This document shows positions 1 to 15,000 of a DNA stretch of 64,000 nucleotides, piece after piece. The translations under genes and the position numbers were made by a program. The notes below the pieces were generated by a model. The model saw only the letters and a list, made by a program, of their open reading frames with translations, was not told where the DNA came from and ran no database searches. The number at the start of each line of letters is the position of its first letter. Positions within the stretch are counted from its first letter, which is position 1. This stretch comes from Xiphias gladius (taxonomy: Eukaryota; Chordata; Actinopteri; Istiophoriformes; Xiphiidae). Where the stretch lies: the NCBI RefSeq assembly GCF_016859285.1, contig NC_053420.1:27978545-28042544 (forward strand). Reading direction: 5' to 3'.

Positions 1-3000
1 AGAAGCCCGCAGCTCTACTGTTCATTAAAGAGACATTATTTTTGATGGTTTGATGGAAGTATGGAACCTATATCTCAGTCTTTGATAAAGGCATCTAATA
101 TTTATGTCGACAGTTTCAGATATGCAATATTAACGTTATCAGTCTGATTAAGAAGAACAGACTGGTATGTGAGGAAGTTCTGCCATATTTGTAGTGTTTG
201 GACATGAACAGTTTTCAGGCTGAATCCAAATTGTCATAAACTAAATGTCATCCTCATGGTGGGGCTAGAGGAAAAGTCATGGGATCACCAAAAAAAAAAG
301 TAGGATTCATCCTTTTGGGACAATGAATCTCTGTGCAAAATTTTCTGACATTGCAACGAATAGTTGTTGAGATATTTCAGTCTGGACCAAAGTGGTGGAC
401 TGAGCGACAGACCAACATTGCCATTGCTTGAGCCAAGACAAATTGTGATAGCACTAGCATCCCCTAAATGGTCTACATAGACTTACACTGTATGCTACTG
501 TATGGTACAATACTGAGGTCACTTGTTAATCCATTGTCTTGTGTGCCTTCAGTGTTACTGTAGGAGTAAGCGGAGGTATGAGCTCTTGATTGTCTCCAGT
601 CTGATACTGCCCGTACAAACCCATTAATCTCCCCCAATAAATGTCACTGGTGTAATTCAACAGAATTGCTGACCTTTTTCTCTGCTGGATAAAACATCAA
701 AGCAGCTGTACTTGACATGAAAAATATCACAACAATCGAAGACATCACAAAGATCAGGAGTGATTTGTTTATCAGCCACTAACTCAGAAAAGGAGGTACT
801 TTCCTTCAAGTTCAACTGAGATAAGTTTATGAGGGCTGGTGCAAAACAGATTATTTAATTGGACAGATTGTGATAGCAGAAAATACATGCTTTTATTCTT
901 TTTCCCATATGTCTGCCTACTCCTACATGGGTTCAGACATGGGGGCTTGAACATAACGTATACAGACATTTTAGGGGCCAGTGGCTCAATTTGAGAAACG
1001 AGACTAAGGGCCGTATTCACAGAGGTTTTTGCACCTGAAAAACTGATGTGATGCATTTTTCCCCCCAAAGAGGGGACAGAGAACGATTAAGTATTCTGGT
1101 GGATTTTCTTTGATCACGCTATATGCGACTGTTCTGCGGTGAAACTTCTCTAGCCTGTCTTGAGCTTTTGGAGTCATCTTAGCTGGGCACCCACTTCTAG
1201 GGAGCGTAGCCGCAGAACTACATCGTCTCCATAAATTGTCCAATAAATCCCACCTCTGCCTCAACCGTACTTATGAGCTCTCCTTCACAGGTGAGCTCTC
1301 CTTCCCCTGCACAGTGCATCCGCAGGGCAGTTCCAGGCACAGTCCAGGAGCCGACGCTGAATACACACAGACCTCTCAGACTCAGTGGAAACTGCAGCAC
1401 ACAATTGCAAAGCGCCACTTTCTTCGTGCATCTGGCCCTAAGAGTCTACAGTCAAGCTACTAGCTCTGGGAGGCTGTACTTACACACAGCAGCGGTGTGA
1501 GCTGAATGCTCACATCGGCATGCTAACACGCTAATGATAATGCTGGCAGTAGTGCTGAGATGTTTCAGTCTTGACCAAAGAAGATCTACCCTTCCAACTC
1601 TGTTAAAAATGCATATATTCTACTGAAAAGGCTATTAATATAACTGTATTTAACCCAATATGACTTTTCCATTCATACAAACATGAGTTACTCTGAGCTT
1701 TAACAAAATTCTTAGTTAGAATGCGTCAGAACTGGTTACTGGACATTTTAATCACAGTGATTCAGCTGCGTAGTTGGCTGCTGCTTTGTCTCCCAGTCTC
1801 TCGAGAGCACCGTCATGTAAATGCTGCGCAGCACAATAAATTAAGATTCATTAAAAGCCACACTAATTTTAGCTAACTACACTCAGCAATTAGCTTCTTT
1901 CATGGTTCAACAACCATAATCTGCATGATCTGATACAATGGGATGAAACAAGAAAAATAATTGTTTCCATAGTGCAGAGTTTGGATGCTGCACCATATAA
2001 TTACTGAAAATTTCGCCGAATCTTCAAGGTCCACTTCACCCAGATTCCACATCGTGGTATCTAACCAGGCAAATAGTTTAATTTTTCAGCTTTTTCAAAA
2101 GGAGGTTGTGAGATACTTGCTGCTGAAACTACTGCTTAAACTTCTTCACCTAAATAAAAAACAGACAGTAATGGAATTCTGGGCAATGGGTTTTGAAATA
2201 TTGAAAAATTGCATTTGAAAAACACACAAGAAATGTGTATTTCTAGAAACAATGTCCTGGTTACTCAGGGTAATCCCCAGACCTCACTGATAACAGCTTT
2301 TACTGGTTTGAGCTAATTTCTACCCAAAAAATAGATCCTACAAAAGCTGCTCAGACAATGATGTCATCACTTGTTTAATAGGAGGATCAAGAACAACAAC
2401 AGCAACAATCATACAAGTATTAATTAACTTTAGTTATTTATTTATTTGCTCCGGAGGGCCACTTCAGCCTCCATCGGCGATAGTCATCGTTCACTGGACA
2501 TGCTCATAATTTCTGTCTCCAACCAACCGGTGGTGCATTTGTACTGCAGTAGGAAACCAGAGCATCCAGGAGACCCCATGGGATCACGGTGAGAACATGC
2601 AAGCTCATCAAAGAAAAGACCAGGACCCAGAATTAAAGCCAGAACCCTCCTACCAAAAAAGGATGATCTCATCCGGGTAAAAACCCCCAAAAACAGCATT
2701 ATTATAATGATGATGATAATAATAATAAAAATCATAATAATAAAAATAATAATAATAATAAGACAAATAAACTCAACACTGTAACTACACATGCGCTCAC
2801 TGGTGATAGTAAATAGCTGTCTAATTTGTTTGTCAGCTGACAGTAAAGAAATTGTCTCCATTTGTTCCAGTTTTTCCCCAGTTGTTAGCTTTGAAGCTTT
2901 GAAGGCATGTGAGTCACATGAGTTGATCACACTGTAGAAATGTTCAGCTGAGAAACCACGACCATGAATGCAATGTAGACTTAATAATTTAAACCTTTGG

Positions 3001-6000
3001 AAACTTCATTAAATTTACAGTAACTACATGTACTGTACGCCCGCTTTAAAAACACTGCTACAAAAGCAGGGTTTTGTTAGTTTTCGTGGCAGTATTTGTC
3101 AACCTCCTATATAATATCTGGGCAAAGATCATCTGGCCTCTGTTTCAAAACATCAACATCAGCGCAATGGCAATTACACAATTTCTGTCACCACAGGAAA
3201 CTTCTGATAAAGCTGCTATGGTATGTTATATGTGAAATATAATCTGAAAAACAGGATTTAAGGCAGATTTTGTTTGTATAACACAACACACGCACACTAC
3301 GTATTAACTAAGCAGTAAAAAGTTCATATAAAAATCTGTATGACTACAACTATTTAGCTGCTGCCTAGGTACAACCCTGATTTTTTTTTTTTTTTTTTTT
3401 TTTTAAATCATTATTGTCCATTTAAGATAAATCTTATGCTTTTGTAGACAACATCTGTGACCGTAAAAGACTGACATGACATTTATGAAGGCGGGTTTCC
3501 GAGTAACATCATTGGTGATATGTTTGCGCACGAGGGGTAAAAACCAAAAAGGACTAAGAGCTTATTGGTAGATCATTATGAAAAGTTATTTTTGTGCCTC
3601 TCTGCTTTAACTTGTGCTGCCAGTATGATGTTTTGGGACACTACCAATAGGGCCAACTTTATGTAGTCTCGGTTAGCATCATCATTGCTACTAGCTGACG
3701 TTTCTCACTGGAATTCCACATGCCATGTTAGCTAGCCTCGGCCAAAAAGACAAGACAGGTATGTGTTGTGAAAATGCAAGGACGGGACTGCGCACAAATT
3801 TAAGTTTCAACAACCTTTTGACTGGTTTCCAGTAAGTGGCTTAATTTCTACGTGCTGGTAATATCCCTATTTAAGCAAGTATGACATTTTTTACCACCCT
3901 GCTGCGTGTGCACCCTGGACTGTTTGCAAACACGAAACATATTGAGACATATTTTAGCTTTAAATTCAAGTTTATTCATATGGCTCCAGCTTCCTTCAGC
4001 AGTAGCATGTTACACCTGCACAGGACGTTTTCCAGACTTACCTTGGCCTTTTACTGTCATTCACATATTGTTTCTTCTTCTGTCACTACTCACAGAATTT
4101 CTCCTCAGTGGTTAAACCTTCTATCATAATCCAGTCTCATGCCACTCTTACATAGAATTTTCTTATAAAATCTTAAATTCAGACCCCTACTTTACTTACT
4201 GTCTTGGCCTTTCCCTGCACTGTCCGAACATACCAGTCTTCAGTGCCAGGAATACACAAGGAATCAGGATCATAAATTGACCATCCATCATTACCTTTGC
4301 CAAGGCTGCTTGTCTGACTGTATCAGTCAGAGCTCAAATTGAAAAAAAAACATGTGCATGTTTTGAGCAAAAATGCACGAGTAAGCCTGAATAAATACTT
4401 ACAAATAAATATTAACATGTGCAGAAAGAGTCTAGGCTTGGCCTTAATAGGGAGTGAGATTACAGACTGTTTGTAGGGAAGTTAAGGGGATTGTGGTTAT
4501 AGAGAACTGACCTGGTCACCATCATAAAGCATCTGTAGAGGACTTCTCCTCGACTTCTGCCCGCTGCTTCTTTCACCGTCCGGCTCCGAAGCTGAGGAAA
4601 GACAAACATTTAAAGGTTAACAAATACTAATAATTATGTTCTAAATCCGCAAGCAGAAACTGGCTCCATTGACCATCATGCAAAATATAGTAAATACAGC
4701 TTTAGAAAAGACATAGAATCGTTCTTTGCAAATCCTCTTAAAGTGAGTATCTAACTGTGGGTTTGTAAGTTGTTCATTTAGCCATGTTTTAGCAAAACTA
4801 TGATTGGAACGTAATGAGCATATGGATGAACAGTAGAGATGTCAGTTATGCTACCTTTTTTGCACCGTGAAGCCAGGTCATGTATGGGAGCTTTAAAATG
4901 CCTAAATAAAAACAAATCCAATGAAGAAATAAAGCGAAATGCGATAAAACGTTGCTACATGTATTTCCTATTTATTTATGCATTTATTGTGTCATAATGA
5001 AATGGAAAACATGTTAAAAGACAAGGATTTAGTTTTTTATTTTTAAAAACTTCATAACAACTTGTTTTTCACGATGACAGTTAAGTGTCCAGCAGTTGTC
5101 CTTTTAACATATGTTTTCCATTTAATTGTGAGGGATTAAATATAACCTTGCACAGCGAAGGCTAGAATCCAACTGACCACAGCCTTTGATCCTTGTCAAT
5201 GTCAAATCTATTTTTATAGTTTAGTGTTAAAGTGGTGTACCACTTTAACAGTAGAGAAGAATACCTGTAAAACAGTTGAAACTGTAAAACAGCAAACTGC
5301 AGTAACACCAAGGACAAAAACTGTTGCATGGGAACAATAATGCGAATTTCATTGGTTTGCCGCAACTTTATCTGCTCCAGTGCTCTTGTAATGGTAGATA
5401 AAAAAAGGTTTTGGCAGTCCGGAACATACAATTTTCTGTATTTAAAAAGTTACTTTTGTCAGATTCTGTGGGTTGAAGAGTAGCAGAAAGAGAAGCCAAG
5501 GGATCTAGATAAGGTCTGGGTATACTGAGAAGCATTGCTGCGTACAAGCTTTCAACTATGCAGAAATGAGTTTTCGCGCCAGAATCGGAATACACACCTT
5601 AACAGGGTCAGTACACAGTTTCACTACCTGAACCCAGAGTTTAATTTGGGTAAATACAGTGAGTCAGGGGGATTCTTAGAGGCAATGCGGAACTGCAGCT
5701 TGGAAAAATCAAGCGAGGTGGCAAATTCACTCCAACTTAAACCTGCCAAAATTAGCTTCATCTTAAGTTTAGTTTGAAACAAAATGTGACATCTACAACC
5801 ATCTTATAGTTTTGAAATAACTTTCCATGTAATGCTGGTAACTGACTGCTGGGAAAAAAAAGAAATGTTACTGGTAAAATTCTTGTTTTGTTAGCACTGT
5901 CACTCAGCAGAACAGAATAGAAAAGAAATGAGTGAAATACGCTTGTTTTTTAAGCTAAAGTTAGATGATATCTGCCATATCAACAGATAAGCATCTCCTG

Positions 6001-9000
6001 GCTGTAGCTAATCTTAGATTAGCACAGAGACTGGAAAAAGGGGGAAACAGCTAACCTGGCTCTGAAACAAAGTCCACCTGCCACCACCTCTTAAGCTCAC
6101 TAATTATCACATTATATTTTATTGTTTAATCTGTAGAAAACCCAAAGTGTAAGAAAACCAATTTGTGGATCTACAGGGAGTTATTTGGCAGACAATTTCT
6201 TGGCCAGGAGCAGTGACTCCCTGGAGTCTTAAAGCTAAGCTAAAATAACCGTCCCCTGGCTGTACATTCATATTTATCTGACAGATATATGTGTTTTGTG
6301 GCCCAGAGGAGTAATTAATTCCATTTCTTGCTTTTCTCATATTGTCTCTGATATTCAAATCAACACACATAGGACCCTGAGTTGACTTCCAGGGGATCTG
6401 AACCACATGTTGTAGCCTTGTGGATGCATTTGGCTTTTAAATTCAGATAACACTCAAACCTTTAAGGTACTGCATATGCAAACTATGTTTGTTCTAGTGT
6501 CCATATGTCTATTTCTTTTAGTGTTGTATGCCCCAATTTTGTGCACGTTATTTCTTTTTTCCCCAGGGATGGAAACAGGCTTTAGGTAACCCTAGTACAT
6601 CACGTGGTAATAATTGTTTTTAACATGCTACATGGTACCTTATAAAAAAATATATCTATAATAATTTAAATACATACACACATACAACCAAATATTCTAC
6701 AAGCCAACAGCCAGTTAGCTTAGCTTAGCCTAAGGAATGGAAGCAGGGGAAAGCAGTGAACCTGGCTCTGTCTGAAGGTAACAAACTCTGCCTACCAGCA
6801 TCTCCGATGCTCACTTACTAACATGTTATATCTTGTTTGTTTAAGTCGTATGAGTACTGTAATGTTTCAGAGTTCTGTTTTTTTGCTAAACTAAACTTAT
6901 CAGCTGGTGGCTGTACTGTACCTTCATACTGAACAGACAGAGACATGTTAATTACATCATTAGTCAAAAGATGCTTGGCCAGTTCCCTTCTTTCACCAAC
7001 TTCTTTCAGTTGTTTGCTTATTGCACTATTGCATTGAGACTGATGACACTGCCAATTTGTTAATGTGACCAATATGTAAGAAACTAACCAACCTCTGCAG
7101 TTATTAATCATTTTAAACACATTAGAGCTTGCCTACAGTCACAGAATCCCCCTATTTATGATAAGATTCAAAGATTTCAACAAAAGAAAAGATAGAGAAT
7201 GTATAATCTAATAAAACAGTTTCAACCGCAGATCACCTGACTATGTTTTCTTATCTGCATATCTGTTCATTAAAAGCAATACTTCTCAAAATAATGAAGT
7301 AATAAGAGATAACCCAATAAAAACAAGACACATTCAGGAAATTCCCTGACACTCCTCCAGGTATATTCCTGCCACTTAAATTGAATAGGATTCATTTTCC
7401 TGAAATCAAAACTTTTTTGTTCTGTTCTATCTGTATTACTGGACAGTTGCATGGCACCTTAAGTCAATGACACTTGATACGTTCTTGCCATGCTCAGTAC
7501 CTGGGTTCATAGATCAACATGTGGCTCTGGAACAGACAGGCAGAAATGCTTGTATGTATATGCACATCAGTATTTGGGTTTGCATTAAAATCACTAGCTT
7601 AAGGCAAAATTTATAGGAAGTTAAAAGGCACAAGGCCCTGAGACGTGCTTTGCCAATGCATAACCAATAAAGTAACACCCATTTCCTCTCAGAGAAAAGG
7701 CCAGTTACTGTTGGAGTAAACATCTGCAAACAGACTACAAGGTGGGACTCAGCTACGCAACATAAAGCTGAGTCAGTGTTTTCATTGACACTAATGTAAA
7801 AAATCCCATTAACTTAAGTATGTTTTGTAACCTTATTAAATAATCCAAATCGTCTACTTTATGCAGTTGTTAAGGTCCAATATTGCAGTAAAAACATTTG
7901 TCATTTGTCTGCAACTGCAACAGCATTTACAAATAAATGGAATTTGATGCTAATTAACAGCATTAATTCAGCAGCCAAAACATTTCTAGAGATTGGTGCA
8001 GTGACACAAAAGCATTAACTATACAGGACCAACAGACTGGAGGCACATTCGCCACAATATTCAGATGACAGGAAGACTTAAATATCGACCATGTTTCTGT
8101 GTATGTGCCTTTTTCCTCACTGTGGTGTGACCATGCCAGTCATGGGTGCCAAGGAGCTTATAAGCTCTAAACCCACTGACACACTCATGGTGGGGACAGC
8201 CAACAAGACATGTACAGTACTGGATTTGTAGTTATTACCAATAATATAATTGAGCATATGAAAGAAACAATGTAGATCTTAAAGGTGAAATTTCATACTA
8301 AGTTATCAAAAACCGTACCAATGATTTCATTAAATTACAAACTGACTACAGATCCAATATACTGATCATCTTAAACGGAAACTCTGACAGCTGAGATAGC
8401 TCTTGAACTGACATTTGCTTTATGCATGAAAAGCACAAGTCGCATTAGGTTTAGTTCCTGACACCACTGCTGAATTCAGTTCTTTTCAGTAAAATTTCAG
8501 TTGTCAAAAATTTTGGAGTTTCCTTAAACCAACAGAGTTTCCAAGCGTTTTCTCATCATCACAGCCTCTTGATCACAGTGCTCCCCCTTGAAAACCTGAA
8601 TGCATTTACACCTTTTCAATATCTGGCTAGAATTTGATTTTAGTATTTTGCAAAGGTTTTTTGGATGCATTTACACTTAGCTTTTTGAGGACCGAACCAA
8701 CACATGAAGCATGAAGTGAGTAAGTGTAAATGGGGTCATAGTGTACTGAATTAACATAACGCTCTGGAAGGTAAGAAACGATTTTACAAACGTGGTATAT
8801 TACGGTAAAGACCTGGTCAAACCAGAAAAAGGTGAAATTAATCCACACATCTTACTGAAATATTTGATTCTAAAAGTTTGCTGACGCAGTCACTGTACAA
8901 ACAAGGCTAGTGGGTGAACTTCTGTGGCTGGCAAGCTAACGGCTAACACGCTATCCGGCCAAGCTAGCGATAGTTAGTCACAATCACTCCTGGAGCTTCA

Positions 9001-12000
9001 CTCTATTTTCTCTTTACCATTCTGTTTTTTTTCCTCTGACATTTTGTTCATTGTACACCATTTAATTTAATAAAAAGTTTTTGAAGAGGGAAAAGCTCTC
9101 AGAGCTAGTGAGCTAGTTAGCAAACTTGTTTACTTGGCTCAGTTGCTAACTGGACAATATTCACAGTGTTCACTGAAAAGACATATTTCTACCATCAAAG
9201 ACTGTCTCATGAAGGTCTTCAAACCATTCCTCTTAAGTTTTTACTCCAAAAGAGGATGTTAAATAAACGTGAATGGTGCAACACAACTGATAAGCTACAA
9301 TAGCTTCCTCCATTTTGGAATTTCTGGTTCTCTGTCCCCTCACAGGTCAGCACTGTCAAGACGGTTTGCTACTGTTCAACAGCAAAAATTTGTGGGTCGA
9401 AAATTATAACAAAGTTGAACTCTACAGGAAAAATTTGCACAGAGTTACTTTTTCCTGGCAAGAATAACACTAATGGTGGCAATTATGATTACGTCGCTTT
9501 TTTAAAGGTGGGTGGACTTGGTATTACTCCTCAATCAATGTCAGAGACAAGTGGATTTGTGTTATAATGATTTTTGGCAAACATAATTAATAAAATATTT
9601 GGAAGGTGCCAAGATGACATATTTATTATGATAACAGATAAAACATCTTTTGCTGCCCAACAGCAGCTCATTTGACTGTGTGTACAAAGAGTCAAGTTCA
9701 GTAATTAGAGCTAATTCTCACAGCACTTGCCTCTTGCTTAGCGTACTCGCCTCTGCTAAGAAGCCAAATTATGCCTTATTACTGGAATGAACAGATTCAG
9801 AGATGCTGCTGGATGCAGCTGCATGAGAGTTTTTTTCCTTTGCCTAGAGTTACCAAGGTGAGGGGAGCTACAGTACACCGATTTATCCGACCTGTTTTCT
9901 AAACACATAACCACTTCCTTATGGAAACTACCAGCAACTCAGGAGCCCATTTCCAACAGGACAACTCCCAAAGCCATCTTTTTCCTAAAATGAAACACCA
10001 GTCAGCAGAGGTGACGTCTGAAATAATTTAGGAACTGACAAATGCCTGGCAGACTGTGAGTGTTTCAGCAACAAGCTGAGATCGGACACTGAAAGAGTGC
10101 ATTGTGTGTCATCACTCCCCTGCTAATGTGGCATCACTTAGCAAGTAGGGAAATTTGCAGTCTACATTTAAATGAGGTATTAAACAAAGAACCAGATGAA
10201 AATGGCAGGGAATTAGCTTAACAGCTGCATAATAGAGGAGGCAAAAAATGGGATTGTGTGCACTGTGAAGAACTTGGAAAAAAGACAGGCCTATATTTTT
10301 GCCACTTGGAGAAGAAATGTAGTGTCCCATGAAGTTAAAGAAATTGCTACAAAGACACACACAACTTCTAACGCTTTGGACTCAAACCATGTGTTATTTT
10401 AAGCAAACACTGTCTCAGCTGTTAGCTAAAATTCCTCCACTGAGAAGATTCGCCAACCCTACCTAAGGACTATTCAAAGGAAGGAACAGTCCTGTTGGTT
10501 TAACTCTGCAGCATTCCTCCCTGCTCTTACACGACCAAGGCCTAAGGAAATGCAAAATATAGAAAGGCTGATGTGTGTTCCTCCCTTCAAGGCCATAAAC
10601 GGAGCTCTCTGTTTAGGTCCCACTGGGAAAACTGGGGCCCCCTCCCCACCTCCTTGGCCTCTCCTGCCAAAGAGCAGCTTTACTGAGAGACACACTGTAC
10701 AAGGGAAAGCCTAATCCTTTTGGTGTTAGTGCAAAAGCAGAGGCATGTGGGTGGTGTAGTGTCTATTGAGTCTCAGAAGAATGTATGCAGATGTGAGATA
10801 AATTTTCCTGATCCTGTTCAGAGACACAGTGCTCTAAGGGTCTGATGTGCATTTGTGGAATGACACATTAGTTGGCTCACTTAAATGTTACTTGGATATA
10901 TTTGGTATCCAGTTGCAGCTTCCAGCACACCTGCATTTAAATAGCTGTAAATGCAAATATCTCTCTACAGAGACTGACGATTACAAAACTTCAGAAAACC
11001 AGACGCTATGCACTGACATGTGGAGCTTCTGGGTAAGCAGCACTCTCTGCTGCAAGTGCTTTAGAATCTACACTCTTTCACATGGCTTGTCCTTTGTTTC
11101 AGTCAGTGGATACCAGTAAAGTTTTGTTCAATGAAAACCAGGATTTTGCAGAATGAGAATAAAAAAACAAGACTAACAGAAAGTCTACAACCGGGCTAGC
11201 AGCCCCATGAGGCTGCACAGTGCTGCTTTAAGTTAATTCTAACGTTAGCATCCTAACATGCTTACAATGACATGGTTAACATCAAGTTTATCATGATGAC
11301 CTATTGTGCAGTGTAGGGAAGGACAGGACAAGTCAATTTTTCCAAGGATTATTCCCAGATGGTTACCCTCGCTGCTAGCCTTGCAGTCACATCATTTAAA
11401 TTACTGTAATTAGCTACATTTGTTTTGTCATGCATTGGCAGCGTTTCATTAATACGTGAAACCAGACAGAAACAAACAGCATGTAGCTCCTTTGAAATTA
11501 GCTAAATTGACTGCTTTAGTGTTGATACCGAATTTTATTTTGTAGTAACTGCCAAGCAATGTTGATTTTGCAGCCAGTTTGCCAGTGGTCAGTGGAGACT
11601 TCTGTCGTTCTTTTCCCCAAGTGGGAGATATTGTCACTGTTAGAAATTGCTGATATCTCTGACCTGCATGACCTTATGGTGGCTCTAGATGAAAGATGGT
11701 CTTCACTAAAGTTCATAACAATCCAGTCTATTATTTGTCAAGATATATGGGTGTACCAAGTTCCGTTAGCATGGCTAAAAACTATTTTGCTACCACATGG
11801 CAGCACACAGACTTCAGTAAAACAATAGAATTCTACAGCGAGGAGGTCTTATTGAGAATTTTCAACAGTAAAAGAGCAACCCTGTAAATCAAATGACTTG
11901 AGGATATCGGTACTAAGGGCAGATGGTCTTAAGGAAATTGTGGCTGTTTTATCCTGTTTTTAAAATAGATAATGGTACATCCACAAGTCTTCATGAAATT

Positions 12001-15000
12001 TTTAGGCACTGAACAGATGATGAGCTGACTTTCCACCCTCAAGACTTCCACGGCCATGTCCAAGTTATTTCCAAAAAAAGCCCCGGAGCAAATTTGTTTA
12101 GTGCACTGCAGGTGTTCCAATGAAGTTGGAGTGCTAGGCGGTTAATTTTTTATGACTGTCACGGCGGCCAGTCAAGCCCAGACAAGGAAGCTATGAGGTG
12201 CGGATACCTTTGCAGTACAGGGAAAATCGCAGCTGCCCCAAGGCCCAGATGGTAGTCCTAGGTTCTGCTTGTCATCCAATAACTACAACTAGTTACCTGA
12301 TAACCATCAACTCACCTAAATGTTACTGGCGACACATAAATAAGTACTCCGGGGTTTTGTTTCCAGGGGGATGTATGGGAGAAGATCCTATAAAACATAA
12401 CATACCACATTCAAGCCTTAACCCTTTTTTGCTCTTGTGTGTTTCTAAACTTTATGGAGAAAAGTAAAGACACCACACATTGCAAGAAATGCCCATCTTA
12501 ATGACTCACTTCTTCTCGAGCAGACTCAAAAATCCCTGTCATTTTCAAAACAAGTGACCAAAATCTGCCAGAGCCAAGGCAATTTGAGATTTTGGAAACC
12601 CAGGCTTCTTGTAAGAAGGTAGATGGTGGTATCTCATTTTCTGAAAACTACTATTTCCGTCTTCTGTGTCTATGACAGTGCAGCATATACGACATACACA
12701 GAAAATCCACTGTATCCATGTAATTATCCTAAATTTAAAATAGCGCCGTGAATCCTGCGTGCAAAAGACTACAATTAAAAACAAGACAACTTTACACTGT
12801 GTAACTGACTTGGCAGTGCATTCCTTTGTTATTTGGCTGCTCTCTCGTGGCTTTATATAGTCTTTGATAGAACAATATGGCCTTTACCCGAGATGGAGCA
12901 GGAAAGGGTAGGTGTTGGTGTTCTAAATGCAAACAGGACAGTCTGGCTGCATATGTGAAACCAATTTAAAATAATTTAAAGCTGACAGACAGTTTTAAAG
13001 CATGAAACATCAGAGGCCTTTTATGTACATTCAAGCTGCACGACACCAAGACACCAGAGGTTACCTCTTAGACGCTAAAAAAAAACCCAACAACAAAACA
13101 AACCCAAAACCCCCCCAGAAAACAAATCACCTTCAGATGTTTCACTCCACTTTGTTACTGACACAGTACTGATGCCTGCACATTGGGTAGGACTTATGAT
13201 TCTGTGCATGATCCTGTGCCTCTTTGGAGCATGTCCTCATAAATTAACCCTAGCTGTCTGCAAGATGTAATTAGGCACATCAGCAGTAACCAGGCAGTAT
13301 ATCAGGACTTGAAGTAAAGTCAGGAAAAGAACAAACCACAGTGACTTATTTTTGAGTTTTAAAGAGAAACCAACATAGGTTGTTGCCACTGCCATTTTTC
13401 TTGATCTTAGTACTAACAATAATCTCCACCTGCATCACCATGTTTGTTATGGTTGCTCTGTGCAAAATCAGAGGTTCTCAAGTTAAAAATTCCGATGATT
13501 CGGTCCTAATTTGCCACTTTTTAAATCTTACAGGTACATATAAAGTGTGCCCTAAAGTATGTCAACAATGCCGCTCACAGCACAGCCGCTTATCTTCGTG
13601 TATGTCATGGTAAAAAGTAAATAAAATAATAAACTCAATTAGGGGCCCTGATAGCATGTAAAATCTACAAAATATTGAAGAATTAACAGTTATTTTCTTT
13701 GGAATCACCATTATCAGTAGATTTACTTGCAGAGACAAAATAAATCCACCAGATGCTTTTACATCGAATTCAACTTAAGTGAGCTTCAAAGTGAAACTTT
13801 GTTCCAGAACATTGATTATTACCAATTTAATGTCTGACAAGTGATCTAGCTTGCTGTCTTGCTGACTGGTAGCTGGCTAACTGGTAGTTAGCCAGCTACA
13901 ACCTATGGTAGCCATTTCACAATCCACTATTAGATCTTTTCCACTACAGGAACTTACCAAGCCATAACTAAACTTGAACCTGTGGTCCCGGGTCCTGCTT
14001 TTGTTTCCACTGTCCTCCCCCCACTTTGGGGACAAGTTCTGGGAGCTTTCAAGAAGCTAAATCAAGTTCCAGGTGCCGAAGAGTCTATCTAAGTTTCCCG
14101 TTAAGCCCTGATACCAGTAAGCCAGCACGTACATCAACAAGGCCCTCAAAGTGACCCACCAGAATGCAAAGCAGCCATCGTTAATGTGGTACACCTGTGT
14201 TTTTCCTGCTATTACATGTCAAAATGTCTGCTGTGAAAAAGCCCTGTGCTTATTAGCTGCAGTGAATGGTCAAATATGGACCAAACTGCAATATTTCCAG
14301 TGCAGATGGAACAGGGGTTAATGTGAGAAGATTAAATAGAGAGATAAAAAGAGATCTAGAAACATCACAGTTAAAGTCAGCTTTTAGTGTTTGAACGTTT
14401 CGAGTTTCTCCAAAAAAAAAAAAAAAAGAAATCAAAGAGAAAGTGATGTGTGAAAGGACTCTTTAAAACTGAAGGGGAAAGGCACATACAACCAGCTACT
14501 GTAAATGACACATCACCACAAAACACCCTTGGAATGCATCGAACATGGCAGACTGGTGAACAGTGTACAGCCATTCAAGGGATACAAGCTTTGCTCTTTA
14601 ACCTTAAAATGCTTCCAACGGCCCCAAAAATTTTACTTTAGTAGTCTAACAGCACGTTTCAAGTAAATGCTTTTCATAAGTCTTTCTTAGATTCCTAAAA
14701 ACTCTGGACAGTCTTTGCCCCATGTCACGCATCACACACATCCAGAACTGACTGACCTCTCTTTTAAAAATCCTCCTCACAGTATAGGCTATATATGTTT
14801 TTATTGGCCCACGATATAGCCGGCCAAGTCTGAATGAGGCCATTGTGTGTGGCAGAGAGGCACCTGGAAGAGGTGGAAACAGATCTCAGCTAGGGCTGAC
14901 CCCGCTACCAGCCAGCTGCAACTTCTCCCAGCCTTCCTCCACGTCGCAGAGGAAACACTCCGCTAATCACTTTGGTAATGAAAGGGTTCCTCGACCAAGA

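Larger units (their letters stand above)
1..4511 (-). other. chst13-like intron 2 (partial)
   Basis: AT-rich intronic sequence downstream of exon 2. It holds two interspersed repeat fragments (205-425 and 1500-1580), a repeat-like piece at 2215-2310, an AAT/ATG trinucleotide stretch (2698-2761) and a poly-T run (3381-3404). I found no exon in it on either strand. Confidence 0.6.
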
